A DNA stretch of 64,000 nt. Source: Treponema denticola (GTDB lineage: Bacteria; Spirochaetota; Spirochaetia; Treponematales; Treponemataceae). The stretch lies in assembly GCF_024400535.1 (NCBI RefSeq), contig NZ_CP038800.1, positions 62,001 to 126,000 on the forward strand. The letters are read 5' to 3'. The notes beneath the pieces were generated by a model. It was not told where the DNA came from. It worked only from the letters and a program-made list of their open reading frames with translations, and searched no databases. The position numbers and the translations under genes are program-made. Shown piece after piece: positions 42,843 to 52,111 of this stretch. Positions within the stretch are counted from its first letter, which is position 1, and each line of letters begins with the position of its first letter.

Positions 42843-43859
42843 ATGAGAATCAAAAAAAACATTATCTTAGTATTAGTATTATTATTGAATACATCATGTT
42901 TGCACTTCAACGCAAATAAAGGAAATCAGACTTTTAAAGGACCTTATGATCTAAGAGCTTATAATGACGAAAAACGTATAGGCTTTAATCATGTTTATAA
43001 GGAATTAGTACAAGACAACCGTATAGACAAAAGTCTTTCCGACAATATAAATTTAAAAGGACAGATTACCGTTTACATTCCTAAAAAAGAAGGAAAATAT
43101 CCTCTCATCTTAATCACTCATGGCTGGAGTAATTCAAAATATGCCTTTTTATCTATAGGCCGTTATCTTGCCTCAAACGGTTATGCAGTTGCAGTTTTTA
43201 CCTCTAAGAACCAAGCTCTTCCTAGAGATTGGCTTCCGGCTTTTTCTTCAGCCTACGAACTGATAAAAGAAAAAACGGAGGATCCGGAACACAGCCTATA
43301 TGGGCTAATCGATACGGAAAATATAGGCCTATTGGCTCATTCAATGGGAGGAGCCGCCTCACTGTATTATGCCAATTTTATGCCGCAAGTTAAAGCCGTT
43401 GCAGCAATTCATGCTTATAACGGATCATCTCATCTTATAGAAGCTGTAGGAAGCGCCAATGAAGACCTAGGCGATACATTTTTGCAAATTAAAGCTGCCG
43501 TTCTATTTTTAACCTCCGAAGCCGATATAACAGCCTATCCTGAAAAAACATACCGCTTTTTTACAAATCTAAACAAAGAAAATCCTGCCTGCTTTTTATC
43601 ATTTAAAGATGTAAAACATAATGGAGCCCTGGATATTTATATAGCGCCCTTTGCAGGGGGATATGACGAAAAAATATTCAACCGGTATACAGAATTAACA
43701 GTATCTTGGTTTGACGCTTTTTTAAAAGGGAAAAAAGGAAAAATAGGATTATTTAAGAAGGACGATATTCTTTTTAAAAACATTAAGGACTTTCTTTACA
43801 CTGAAACGCAAAGAGAACATGAAGTCTATCCAAACTATGATTCTCGTAATCTTGAATAA
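42843..43859 (+). CDS. Lipoprotein alpha/beta hydrolase (chlorophyllase/PAF-acetylhydrolase-like)
   Basis: The protein has 338 residues. The signal peptide has lipobox LLNTSC (Cys about 19). The hydrolase core contains the oxyanion strand LILITHGWSNSKY (around 83-95), the nucleophile elbow LLAHSMGGAASLYY (Ser about 163), a probable acid in TSEADITAYP and a His in FKDVKHNG. That is the layout of dienelactone-hydrolase and PAF-acetylhydrolase-like proteins. The substrate is unknown. It is downstream of pip and probably in the same transcript. It ends at a perfect bidirectional terminator (43861-43888). Confidence 0.78.
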   Translation: MRIKKNIILVLVLLLNTSCLHFNANKGNQTFKGPYDLRAYNDEKRIGFNHVYKELVQDNRIDKSLSDNINLKGQITVYIPKKEGKYPLILITHGWSNSKYAFLSIGRYLASNGYAVAVFTSKNQALPRDWLPAFSSAYELIKEKTEDPEHSLYGLIDTENIGLLAHSMGGAASLYYANFMPQVKAVAAIHAYNGSSHLIEAVGSANEDLGDTFLQIKAAVLFLTSEADITAYPEKTYRFFTNLNKENPACFLSFKDVKHNGALDIYIAPFAGGYDEKIFNRYTELTVSWFDAFLKGKKGKIGLFKKDDILFKNIKDFLYTETQREHEVYPNYDSRNLE

Positions 43860-43860
43860 A

Positions 43861-43888
43861 AAAAGCTGTCTTTAAAGACAGCTTTTTA
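43861..43888. terminator. Bidirectional intrinsic terminator
   Basis: AAAAGCTGTCTTT pairs with AAAGACAGCTTTTT with almost no loop. The T-run serves the plus-strand gene and the A-run serves the minus-strand pspC-like gene. Confidence 0.8.
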
Positions 43889-43913
43889 ATGCTTTACACC
43901 ATTACAAAATATG

Positions 43914-44153
43914 TCAATCACGAGGAGCGTATTCATACGCTTCATTATCATTATCATCATCATTGATTTCGGTATCATAGGGCATAATTATAGCCGCTAT
44001 TATATATACAATGATTCCTGAGCCCACAACAAGGGCAAATATAATCCACAAGAGCCTAATTAAAACAGGATCAACATTTAAATACTCGGCAATACCTGCA
44101 CAAACGCCCAAAATTTTTTTATTTCTTGATGATTTATACAATCTCTTTTTCAT
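43914..44153 (-). CDS. PspC-domain membrane protein
   Basis: The protein has 79 residues. The PspC signature is visible throughout: KRLYKSSRNKKILGVCAGIAEYL (split by 10 and 20), then NVDPVLIRLLWII and one transmembrane helix, followed by a very acidic tail (DTEINDDDNDNEA). The domain is found in phage-shock and envelope-stress proteins. Here it is the minimal single-domain form. It starts 21 bp after the lipoprotein gene at 44175 with GAGGAAAAG before the ATG, so the two likely form an operon with an envelope-stress flavour (inference). Confidence 0.85.
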   Translation of the reverse strand: MKKRLYKSSRNKKILGVCAGIAEYLNVDPVLIRLLWIIFALVVGSGIIVYIIAAIIMPYDTEINDDDNDNEAYEYAPRD

Positions 44154-44174
44154 CTTTTCCTCTTAAAAAATAGT

Positions 44175-45119
44175 TTATTTGACTTCAGCCTTGGCACTTA
44201 CGGTTCTATTTCTCTCTTCCCAAGGAGAAGCTACTCTATTTGTATCCGAAACAACAAAAAAACAGGCGGTTATTTTATCAAACCAGTCCGAATTGGAATC
44301 ATCCTTGCGTAGAATATAGCGGCAGTCTTTTCCGTCCTTTGAAAAAGCTCTGCATCCGTTTACCGGTTTTCCGGCAGCGTCTATCATAGAACCGGAATCT
44401 TTATAATATTTTTCACCCGGAACATCGAACCAAAAATATCCGTTTTTTACCCGTTCATCGTTTACTGAAAAAAAGATTTCCATAGAATCAGCATCTTTAG
44501 AAACCGATTTAATTTTCGGAACGGAAAGAGCCGCTATTTCATTTTTACCGGAGGATTGAGGAACAATAAGCTTTATCTCTTCCGGCTCTTCTTCAGCCTT
44601 TGCGATAGAGTCCTCCTCCGACTTAGCCTCGGATGTCTTATCATCAGCTTTTTTTTCAAAACCGGCAACATTTAAAATTTGCTCGTATTTATTACCGCTT
44701 TTATCAATTAAAGTGAATTTCCACTTTCCTAGGGGGACTGAACCGATACCTTCTCCGCATTGAAGCCTTTTAACTGAAGCGATTTTAGCTCTATCATCAA
44801 CCTCGGTAATCTTTTCAAGTTGAGAACCGTTTAAGGCCCACACATCCACAGGAGATTCTACCAGAAGCTTTTTAACATCATTTGTATTAAAGGAACCGGT
44901 ATAGCTGATAAAAAAGCTTATAAACATTTCTCCATTGTTTTTAAGCGTTCCATTCCATATAGAAGGATCCAGCCTTTCTATCATCCATGTAACCGAATTA
45001 ATGGATATCTTTGCAGAAGCCGATCTAGTGTCAGGAATCTGCTCCGGAGTCGATTTACAGCCTAAAACAAAGACCGTGCATAAAATTGCGATAAATATTT
45101 TTGAGTAGAGTTTTTGCAT
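44175..45119 (-). CDS. Lipoprotein of unknown function
   Basis: The protein has 314 residues from the ATG at 45119, which has GGAGG 8 nt upstream. An in-frame TTG at 45125 is less likely. The lipobox is VFVLGC (Cys about 21). Residues about 25-150 form a beta-rich domain (WMIERLDPSIWNGTLKNNG). A charged Glu/Lys linker follows (about 160-190), then a second beta domain (EIFFSVNDERVKNGYFWFDV). There is no catalytic motif. The promoter is at 45140-45168 and the PspC gene follows. Confidence 0.7.
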   Translation of the reverse strand: MQKLYSKIFIAILCTVFVLGCKSTPEQIPDTRSASAKISINSVTWMIERLDPSIWNGTLKNNGEMFISFFISYTGSFNTNDVKKLLVESPVDVWALNGSQLEKITEVDDRAKIASVKRLQCGEGIGSVPLGKWKFTLIDKSGNKYEQILNVAGFEKKADDKTSEAKSEEDSIAKAEEEPEEIKLIVPQSSGKNEIAALSVPKIKSVSKDADSMEIFFSVNDERVKNGYFWFDVPGEKYYKDSGSMIDAAGKPVNGCRAFSKDGKDCRYILRKDDSNSDWFDKITACFFVVSDTNRVASPWEERNRTVSAKAEVK

Positions 45120-45139
45120 TTTCAATTCCTCCTTTTTCC

Positions 45140-45168
45140 ATTATACACTTATAATTGTAAAAAGACAA
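45140..45168 (-). promoter_or_regulatory. Predicted promoter of the lipoprotein-PspC operon
   Basis: On the minus strand TTGTCT (45163-45168), a 17-bp spacer and a perfect TATAAT (45140-45145). Confidence 0.6.
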
Positions 45169-45186
45169 CAGCAATGAGAATAATTT

Positions 45187-47016
45187 TTAACTCTTTATAT
45201 TCAGAGATCTTTGCTCTTCACTGATAAACTGATGGGTATAAAGCTCATAATAATGACCCTTTTGCTTCATAAGCTCATCATGATTACCGCACTCAATCAT
45301 TTTTCCGCTTTCAACAACAATTATCTTATCAGCATTTCTGATTGTAGATAACCTATGAGCTACAACAAAGGATGTGCGTCCCGACAATACGGTCGTAATG
45401 GCGCTTTGAATTTTTTGTTCGGTTTCGGTATCTATAGAAGAAGTCGCTTCATCCAAAACAAAAAGACGCGGGTTTCTTACCAAGGTGCGGGCAAAAGAAA
45501 CAAGCTGCTTTTGTCCTGTAGAAAGGAGGCTTCCGCCTTCTCCGACCTCCGTATCATAACCCTTTTCCATTTTAACTATAAAATCATGGGCATCTACCAG
45601 CTTTGCAGCCTCAATAATTTCTTCATCGCTTGCATCCAATTTTCCGTACCTGATATTTTCTGCAATTGTTCCCGAAAAAAGATGGGGAGACTGAAGCACA
45701 TAGCCTAGGTTTTCGTGAATCCAGCTTTCGCTCATATCCGTATAGTCTATGCCGTCTACAAGGATGCGTCCGCTTTTGGGCTCATAAAACCTGCAAAAAA
45801 GATTTACGATGGTAGATTTTCCGGCTCCCGTAGCCCCGACCAAGGCTATAGTCTGTCCCGCTTCAACATCGAGGTTAAAACCGCTTAATACAGGTTCTCC
45901 CTCCTTGTACCAAAAGGAAACATTTTCAAATTTTACACTGCCGTTAATCGGCGGCATTTGCTCTCCTGTGGGACAAAGGGCTGTGCCGTATTTTTTTATA
46001 ACCTCATTCTTGTCCTTAATTTCGGACTCCTCTTCAAGAAGCCCGAAGATACGTTCAGCTGCTGCCTGAGCCGAAATAAATTCGGCAAAGAGATCGGCGG
46101 CTTCAGCCAAGGGAGCATTAAACTGAGTAACATAAGAAAAAAATGCAACCAGCAAGCCCATTGTAATGGCCCCCGAAATAACCGAAATTCCGCCGTAAAT
46201 TACCATTAAACCCGTTCCGACAGCGCCGATTAATTGAACGGTCGGCATAAGAACAGAAGAAATTAAGATACCCATAATAGATGCTTTTTTCATCTCTTCG
46301 GTTTTAGACAAGAATTCTTTTGCGTTAAGTTCTTCACGAACTAAGGTCTTGGTAGTTTTAGCCCCCTGAATATCTTCATTGTAGGAGGCTGTTAATTGAG
46401 AATTTATTTTGCGCACCCGTCTTTGGGCTTTTAAGATTTTACCCCGAAGATAAATACTGAAAAGCACAATTACGGGCAATGTAGCCAAACCGATTAGGGC
46501 AAGTTTCGGGCTGTCTCCCAACATTGCAATTATTACAGCTATCATCATACAAAAACCCCAAAAGAGGTCGCTTACTCCCCATGAAACAATACCGGATAAT
46601 TTATTTATATCGGATGACATCCTTGACATAAGCCATCCGACGGCATTTTTATCATAAAAAGAAAGAGAAAGAGTCTGCAATTTTGTAAAACACCTTGTTC
46701 TCAGGCGGTGGCACATTTTTATTTCCAAATAACCTACAAATTTTATAAAGAAAAAGGTAGTGGCAGCAGAAATCAGTAAGAACACTCCTGTAAAAATGAT
46801 TGAAGCATTAAAATTACTTAAATCCCGCCCCTTTACAAAAGTGTCTAGAACATATTTAGTCATCTTAGGCTGAACAACATCCAATGCCCCTGTCAGACCG
46901 CCCAAAAGAATGCCCGGAACCAGCAGCTCCTTAAAATAACCGAATTCTTTTAGAACCTTTTTCCATACTCCGCTTTTAAATTTCTCGTTATCTTTATCTA
47001 TATCAAAATCTTCCAT
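45187..47016 (-). CDS. ABC exporter half-transporter (membrane plus ATPase), catalytic-site partner
   Basis: The protein has 609 residues. It has six transmembrane helices (about 30-330) and then an ATPase domain with Walker A GATGAGKST (around 392), Q-loop LQSPHLF, signature LSTGQKQLVSFART and Walker B LFVLDEATSS with the catalytic Glu. The family exports lipids, peptides or drugs. It starts 17 bp after the other half-transporter and the two surely form a heterodimer of the TM287/288 (MsbA-like) kind. The asymmetry is as expected: this subunit has the normal Glu but an LSTGQ signature, and the other has LSGGQ but Asp for Glu. Confidence 0.9.
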   Translation of the reverse strand: MEDFDIDKDNEKFKSGVWKKVLKEFGYFKELLVPGILLGGLTGALDVVQPKMTKYVLDTFVKGRDLSNFNASIIFTGVFLLISAATTFFFIKFVGYLEIKMCHRLRTRCFTKLQTLSLSFYDKNAVGWLMSRMSSDINKLSGIVSWGVSDLFWGFCMMIAVIIAMLGDSPKLALIGLATLPVIVLFSIYLRGKILKAQRRVRKINSQLTASYNEDIQGAKTTKTLVREELNAKEFLSKTEEMKKASIMGILISSVLMPTVQLIGAVGTGLMVIYGGISVISGAITMGLLVAFFSYVTQFNAPLAEAADLFAEFISAQAAAERIFGLLEEESEIKDKNEVIKKYGTALCPTGEQMPPINGSVKFENVSFWYKEGEPVLSGFNLDVEAGQTIALVGATGAGKSTIVNLFCRFYEPKSGRILVDGIDYTDMSESWIHENLGYVLQSPHLFSGTIAENIRYGKLDASDEEIIEAAKLVDAHDFIVKMEKGYDTEVGEGGSLLSTGQKQLVSFARTLVRNPRLFVLDEATSSIDTETEQKIQSAITTVLSGRTSFVVAHRLSTIRNADKIIVVESGKMIECGNHDELMKQKGHYYELYTHQFISEEQRSLNIKS

Positions 47017-47033
47017 AATTTTATTTCCTTAAA

Positions 47034-48824
47034 TTACACTCCAGCTTGTACAGCACTTTGAATATCGTAAATTCTCTTATATAAACCTTCTTGGGCTATC
47101 AGCTGCTCATGAGTTCCCTCTTGGCTTATCTTTCCGTTTTCTAAAACGATTATATTATCCGCATCGCAAATAGTTGAAATTCTATGCGAAATTATAATCA
47201 TTGTTTTGCTTCCCTTTTCTTCTTTTAAAGCAGAACGGATGCTGATATCCGTTTGGGTGTCTACAGCCGAAAGGGAGTCATCAAAAATAATAATGGGAGA
47301 ATCTTTGATGAGGGTTCTGGCAATTGCAAGTCTTTGTTTTTGGCCTCCAGATAAAGATACTCCGCGCTCGCCGACTAAGGTTTCATAGCCTTTTTCAAAC
47401 TTATTTATTTCATCATCTAAAAAAGCGACCTTTGAGAAGTGACGGGCCGAAGAATCCGAAACATCGGGCACGGCTAATTTAATGTTTTCCATAATTGTTC
47501 TGGCATATAAAAAAGGCTCCTGTAAAATAAGCCCGACCTGAGACCTTATCCAGCCCTTGTCTATAGTGTTTAATTCTTTTCCATCTATTTTGATAGAACC
47601 GGAATCATATTCATAAAGACGGGCAAGTAAATGTACAAGGGAGCTTTTTCCCGAACCTGTAGGCCCTAAGATTGCAAGGGTCTGTCCGCTTTTAATACTA
47701 AAAGAAACATTGTCGAGTATCTTTTGATTTTGCGTTTCGGGATAAGAAAACGAAACGGAATGAAAAACTATGTTTCCCCTAATTTCGGGTTTTTCGTTTG
47801 TCGGAAAAATATCTTCTGTCGTTTCATTTAAAATAGTTTCAATACGGTTTGCAGAAACAAATGATTTACCTATATTGCTTATTATTCGGCCTAAACGGCG
47901 GACAGGCCAAATTAACATTCCCGTATAGGAAATAAAGGCTACTAAATCACCCGCAGTTATCTCATTGCGGTAGGCAAGAAGGCTTCCGTAAAGGATTACT
48001 ACAAAAACTTGAGCAATCGAAATAAAATCGGAAAATGCCCAAAAAGCGGCAAAGCTGTTGTTGATCTTTAAATTCTGATTGCGGTATCTTTCGCTCCGTT
48101 TAATAAATTTTTCTATTTCGTATTGATGGCGGGTAAAAGCCTTTACGACTCTTATGCCTGTTAAATTTTCCTGTATTGCAGTAGTCATTGAAGCTTCATA
48201 CTCTGTTGCTTTTTTAAATTGACTTTGAATTCTTTTAAAAAATATAACCGACGAAAAAAATGTTAAAGGCATAATGCAAAAAGAAATAAGCATCAAGCTT
48301 GTGTTTAATTGAGCCATCAGGTAAATAGTATAAATTATTAAAAACACGGCACTTATAGTGTCCATTATCTGAGAATACAGGGCCAAGCGGATGGTTTCAA
48401 CATCAGAAGTACATCGCTGAATCAAATTTCCGGTTTCTGCCTTTGAATGATAAGAATAAGGAAGAAGCTGAATATGATTGTACAACCTGTTTCTAAGGGT
48501 CTTTATTGAGCGCTCGGTTGCAATACTGGCTATATTTATTCTGCCGAATGTAAAGAGGCCCCTTATAAGTGAAAAAGCAACTACCAAGGAGGCCATCACA
48601 ATAAGACCGCTTGTTCCGTTTAAGTGATTTTTAAACAAGGCAACCACTTGGGATATTAAGCCCGCAGGCAGGGCGGCACCGCCTATTACCGAGTCTATTG
48701 TAATTCGGATTAGCTGGGGCTGCATGGCAACAATCACTTGCGAAAAAAGCGTAAAAATAAGGGCAAGCAGATAAAGCCGGCTTTGCCCTCTCGCATACGA
48801 TAAAAGTCTTTTTAAATTTTGCAT
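47034..48824 (-). CDS. ABC exporter half-transporter, degenerate-site partner
   Basis: The protein has 596 residues. Six transmembrane helices lie in residues 15-305. The ATPase has Walker A GPTGSGKSS (around 370), Q-loop LQEPFLY, signature LSGGQKQRLAIART and Walker B IIIFDDSLSA, where the residue after the Walker B Asp is Asp instead of Glu. In heterodimeric exporters one ATP site carries exactly this change and hydrolyses poorly. First gene of the two-gene operon. Its 5' flank has TAAAAT as a possible -10, but no convincing -35. Confidence 0.9.
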   Translation of the reverse strand: MQNLKRLLSYARGQSRLYLLALIFTLFSQVIVAMQPQLIRITIDSVIGGAALPAGLISQVVALFKNHLNGTSGLIVMASLVVAFSLIRGLFTFGRINIASIATERSIKTLRNRLYNHIQLLPYSYHSKAETGNLIQRCTSDVETIRLALYSQIMDTISAVFLIIYTIYLMAQLNTSLMLISFCIMPLTFFSSVIFFKRIQSQFKKATEYEASMTTAIQENLTGIRVVKAFTRHQYEIEKFIKRSERYRNQNLKINNSFAAFWAFSDFISIAQVFVVILYGSLLAYRNEITAGDLVAFISYTGMLIWPVRRLGRIISNIGKSFVSANRIETILNETTEDIFPTNEKPEIRGNIVFHSVSFSYPETQNQKILDNVSFSIKSGQTLAILGPTGSGKSSLVHLLARLYEYDSGSIKIDGKELNTIDKGWIRSQVGLILQEPFLYARTIMENIKLAVPDVSDSSARHFSKVAFLDDEINKFEKGYETLVGERGVSLSGGQKQRLAIARTLIKDSPIIIFDDSLSAVDTQTDISIRSALKEEKGSKTMIIISHRISTICDADNIIVLENGKISQEGTHEQLIAQEGLYKRIYDIQSAVQAGV

Positions 48825-48933
48825 AGTTTGATACCCTAATTCCTAAACTGTTATTTTAGCACAAAAAAAATATTTATGCTATATAAATTTTCGTTTAAAT
48901 TATTTATTAAGAAGCTGTTCTCACATCGATATC

Positions 48934-48962
48934 TTGACATTTTTATTCATTTCAAGTACGCT
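48934..48962 (+). promoter_or_regulatory. Predicted promoter of the small lipoprotein gene
   Basis: TTGACA (48934-48939), a 17-bp spacer and TACGCT (48957-48962). Confidence 0.5.
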
Positions 48963-49018
48963 GAGGTAAATATTAGTTTATCTTATCCATAATAAATAAT
49001 GGATATCAGGAGGATAAT

Positions 49019-49519
49019 GTGAAGAAAAATTTTCTTGTAGTGGCGGTACTTTTTACAAGTATAGCTTTCTTAACTGTTGGATGTACAACGACTGATTTAA
49101 CCACCAATAAAACTGGTTGGTCGGATTATGCTGAAATCTCGGTAAAAGATTTTGAACCAGTCGGTATTGTACGTGTAACTTCAAAAGAAGTATTCAAAGT
49201 AGGACCTTTCCGTTTTAGCAAATCAAGCACTGGGTCAAAGGTTACTTATGATATGCTCATTGCCGAAGCTAAAAAGCTGGGTGCTCATGATATTATAAAT
49301 GTCCGCATTGATGTTGCAAACAAAAGTTCTTCAAGCATTTTTGATTATTTTACCGGTTCTACAAAGGAAGTTGAATATATCGGTACTGCTTTGGCGATAA
49401 AATATAAGAATCCTCCCGAGCAGGCCGGACGCCATCCTGGTGCTAAACTCGGCGATTCAGAAATGCTCCGTTCAAGCGATGCTTCATCAGTTATTAAGTC
49501 TTTGTTTGGCGGTAAATAA
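49019..49519 (+). CDS. Small lipoprotein with a YbjQ/UPF0145-like core
   Basis: The protein has 166 residues with a GTG start, 5 nt after AGGAGG. The lipobox is LTVGC (Cys 22). The core (residues about 40-130) contains SYDxLxAEAKKLGAHDIINVRID in the form YDMLIAEAKKLGAHDIINVR. That is similar to the YbjQ/heavy-metal-binding-like and other SHOCT-adjacent lipoprotein domains, in which a conserved AxxxGANAVVNVR segment occurs. Function unknown. Monocistronic, with its own promoter and a perfect terminator. Confidence 0.68.
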   Translation: MKKNFLVVAVLFTSIAFLTVGCTTTDLTTNKTGWSDYAEISVKDFEPVGIVRVTSKEVFKVGPFRFSKSSTGSKVTYDMLIAEAKKLGAHDIINVRIDVANKSSSSIFDYFTGSTKEVEYIGTALAIKYKNPPEQAGRHPGAKLGDSEMLRSSDASSVIKSLFGGK

Positions 49520-49545
49520 GGTTTATGAATAACCGAAATCTTTAA

Positions 49546-49592
49546 TAAAAATGGGGCAGCTTGAATTTTTTTCAAGCTGCCCCATTTTTATA
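49546..49592. terminator. Strong intrinsic terminator
   Basis: A perfect 20-bp stem (49546-49565 with 49571-49590) around a TTTTT loop, flanked by A and T runs. Confidence 0.9.
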
Positions 49593-49846
49593 TGATGGCT
49601 GTTTTTAAACATATCTCGGTGTTGATTTGCATTTTAATCAACGTCTGTAATAACTGTTTCTTTTCTGAAGGGAACAATGAGCAAAGTTTACCGATAAAAT
49701 ATCTAAATCACGTAAATTCGAACTTTTTAAAATAGTTGCACTGTCAAATTTTTTACTTACTCTACAAGTTAAAATGATACCCTACTTTAACTTATCCCTG
49801 CTTTGCGGTATAATTGCACCCGTTCTAAACATTTATGGAGGTTTTT
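49593..49846. other. Intergenic region upstream of pdxS
   Basis: The stretch holds no gene I can support. TATAAT at 49809-49814 is a good -10 for pdxS with a weak -35 (TTTAAC, 49786-49791). A short inverted repeat, TGATT with AATCA, is at 49624-49641. No known riboswitch is apparent. Confidence 0.5.
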
Positions 49847-50695
49847 GTGGATATTTTAGATAAACTAAGGGGCGGAGTCATTATGGACGTAACCAACCCC
49901 GAACAGGCAAAGATTGCAGAAAATGCAGGAGCTGTTGCAGTCATGGCCCTCGAAAGAATTCCGGCCGATATAAGGGCAGCCGGAGGGGTCTCAAGAATGA
50001 GCGATCCTAAGATGATTAAAGAAATCATAAAGGCTGTAAAGATTCCCGTTATGGCAAAGGTTAGAATCGGTCACTTTGTAGAAGCTTCAATTTTGGAAGC
50101 CATCGGTATCGATTTTATTGATGAGTCCGAAGTTTTATCTCCGGCAGATGAGGTTTACCATGTAGATAAAAACAAATTCAAGGTGCCCTTTGTATGCGGT
50201 GCCCGAAATTTAGGAGAAGCGTTAAGAAGGATCCAAGAAGGTGCAAAGATGATACGCACAAAGGGTGAGGCCGGAACCGGAGACGTTATTCAGGCTGTAA
50301 AACACATGCGCCAAATCCAAAGCGAAATGCGCCAACTTACAACCCTGCGTGAAGATGAGCTCTATGTCGCAGCAAAGAATTTCCAAGTACCTTATGCCCT
50401 TGTAGAATATGTGCATAAGCACGGGAAGCTCCCCGTTCCAAACTTTTCGGCAGGAGGAGTTGCAACCCCCGCAGACGCAGCCTTGATGGTTCACCTCGGT
50501 GCTGACGGCGTTTTTGTCGGAAGCGGAATTTTTAAATCGGGCGATCCTGCAAAAAGAGCTGCCGCCATCGTAAAGGCCGTAAAAAATTACGATAATCCTG
50601 CAGTCTTAGCAGAGGTTTCAGAAAACCTCGGCCCTGCCATGGTAGGAATCAATGAAGAAGAAATAAAAGTTATAATGAGCGAAAGAGGCGTGTAA
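49847..50695 (+). CDS. pdxS: Pyridoxal 5'-phosphate synthase subunit PdxS
   Basis: The protein has 282 residues. The start is GTG at 49847, because GGAGG lies 5 nt upstream. The in-frame ATG at 49835 overlaps that site. Hallmarks are [14 protein letters not shown] in the form [12 protein letters not shown], the Schiff-base Lys in [10 protein letters not shown] (around 78), the second Lys in [11 protein letters not shown] (around 144) and [15 protein letters not shown]. PdxS builds pyridoxal phosphate from ribose-5-phosphate, glyceraldehyde-3-phosphate and ammonia, with PdxT as glutaminase. No pdxT is adjacent, so PdxT is either elsewhere or replaced by free ammonia. Confidence 0.95.
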   Translation: MDILDKLRGGVIMDVTNPEQAKIAENAGAVAVMALERIPADIRAAGGVSRMSDPKMIKEIIKAVKIPVMAKVRIGHFVEASILEAIGIDFIDESEVLSPADEVYHVDKNKFKVPFVCGARNLGEALRRIQEGAKMIRTKGEAGTGDVIQAVKHMRQIQSEMRQLTTLREDELYVAAKNFQVPYALVEYVHKHGKLPVPNFSAGGVATPADAALMVHLGADGVFVGSGIFKSGDPAKRAAAIVKAVKNYDNPAVLAEVSENLGPAMVGINEEEIKVIMSERGV

Positions 50696-50725
50696 GGCAC
50701 TTCACTCAATCTTAAGCAAAAAAGA

Positions 50726-50769
50726 AGGTGTTTTAACGAGCTTCTAAACTCATTAAAACACCTCTTTTT
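50726..50769. terminator. Bidirectional intrinsic terminator
   Basis: AGGTGTTTTAACGAG (50726-50740) pairs with CTCATTAAAACACCT (50749-50763) with one mismatch. A-rich left and T-rich right flanks serve pdxS and the convergent GHMP gene. Confidence 0.8.
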
Positions 50770-50784
50770 GTTTTATATCTATTT

Positions 50785-52026
50785 TTATAAAATGCGGACT
50801 CCTGCAGCACTTTTAAATTCAAAAAATTCGGGACTGTCTCCTGTTTTTTCAAAATACCTTTTATGTACCTCAAGATAAAATTCATCAAGAGCATCTTTTT
50901 TTACCAAGGCCAAAATATAGCAGCCTTCGGTATTTCCGACTAACTTTGCTCCTCGGCATCCTCTTTGAATAATCGCTGTTTCAAAAAGAATATTTTGTTC
51001 GGTACTCATAAGCTCAAAATCATCCCGCATCGAAATATGGGATTCACAAAGGAGTTTTCCCAAGAGATCCATGTCTCCTTTCTCTAAAGCTATTACCGCC
51101 TTAGATGTTCTTGCGTTTTCGGTAATGCAGTGCTTTACCCTCCGCATAATTGTCTTATCCAAAAAACTGGGCTGATAGTATGTATAATCCGCCTCGGTTA
51201 TTTCGCAAAGATGATCCAAGTCTAATTTGTTTTTTAAGATACGCAGGCCTTCTTCACATTCCATGTAGCGGATATTGGAAGAAGCCCTATAAGCTTCACT
51301 ATTTGAACGGGTACCTATTATTACTATTCCATATTCACTTAAATTTAAAGGCAGACTTAAAAAAGAAAGATCCCTAGAGTCAAACAAATTAAGAGCATCT
51401 TGTTTTGCCGAAAAAGAAGATATTTGATTTGAGAGGCCTCTCTTTGTGTTTAAGATTTCATGCTCGGCTTCCAGACAGAGCGAGGCTATAGCTTTAAAGT
51501 TCTCTTTAAGTTTAAATAGAGATATGAGGCCCGTACAAAAGCCCGCTTCAAAGGCCGGTAAAGAGGTCTGCCCTGTTTTAAAGCGTAACTTATCGAAGAC
51601 CATTATATCAAACCCGCTTAAAGGATTTTCAAAATGCTTATTAATTTTTTGTATCGTTAAAAGAATAATATTGAATATGGAACTTGCAAAACCTTCTTTC
51701 CTGCTGTCCGGATTTTGATTTTTTCCGGCTTGTCCGCTTATAAGGCCTTCAAACTTTTTATTTAAAACCAAATCCGTCAAAGAAATTTTATCCGAGTTAT
51801 TTTTTTTAATAAAAAAATAAATAGATTTATCGCAGCATAAATTTAAAACATTTCCGCCGTTATAATCCAGCTCTTCGCCCATGAGGGTCAAACTAAGAGG
51901 AGAGGCTATTAAAATTCCTTCTTCCGGCGAAGCGCCATAAACCTCATCAAAAAGGTTTTTAAGTTCAACTTTTAATTCACCTTCGCCCATGTTTTCCAAA
52001 TTCTTTATATCCGCATTAAAGTTCAT
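50785..52026 (-). CDS. Galactokinase homologue with degenerate catalytic motifs
   Basis: The protein has 413 residues, the length of GalK, and collinear with it. Motif 1 reads ASPLSLTLMGEELDYNGGNVL (31 to about 61) where GalK has APGRVNLIGEHTDYNGG, so the conserved Arg, Asn and His are lost. The P-loop-like motif 2 (GxGLSSSA) is replaced by TGQTSLPAFEA. The catalytic Asp of GIMDQ is Asn (RGLSNQISSF). The motif 3 glycines are reduced (KLVGNTEGCYI for MTGGGFGGC). Other galactokinase features survive (SHISMRDDFELM). Kinase activity is unlikely. A sensor or structural role, as in yeast Gal3, or a decaying gene are alternatives. It is divergent from the ttcA-like gene. Confidence 0.75.
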   Translation of the reverse strand: MNFNADIKNLENMGEGELKVELKNLFDEVYGASPEEGILIASPLSLTLMGEELDYNGGNVLNLCCDKSIYFFIKKNNSDKISLTDLVLNKKFEGLISGQAGKNQNPDSRKEGFASSIFNIILLTIQKINKHFENPLSGFDIMVFDKLRFKTGQTSLPAFEAGFCTGLISLFKLKENFKAIASLCLEAEHEILNTKRGLSNQISSFSAKQDALNLFDSRDLSFLSLPLNLSEYGIVIIGTRSNSEAYRASSNIRYMECEEGLRILKNKLDLDHLCEITEADYTYYQPSFLDKTIMRRVKHCITENARTSKAVIALEKGDMDLLGKLLCESHISMRDDFELMSTEQNILFETAIIQRGCRGAKLVGNTEGCYILALVKKDALDEFYLEVHKRYFEKTGDSPEFFEFKSAAGVRIL

Positions 52027-52075
52027 ACAACACCTCTATTCATTATCGGCAGGCAGCTTATTAAAACAAAAGCCA

Positions 52076-52104
52076 TTGTCTTTTTTTAAAAAAAATATTA
52101 TTCT
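52076..52104 (+). promoter_or_regulatory. Predicted promoter of the ttcA-like gene (leaderless)
   Basis: TTGTCT (52076-52081), a 17-bp spacer and TATTCT (52099-52104). The expected start coincides with the ATG at 52112. No Shine-Dalgarno is present. Confidence 0.45.
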
Positions 52105-52111
52105 CGTATAC

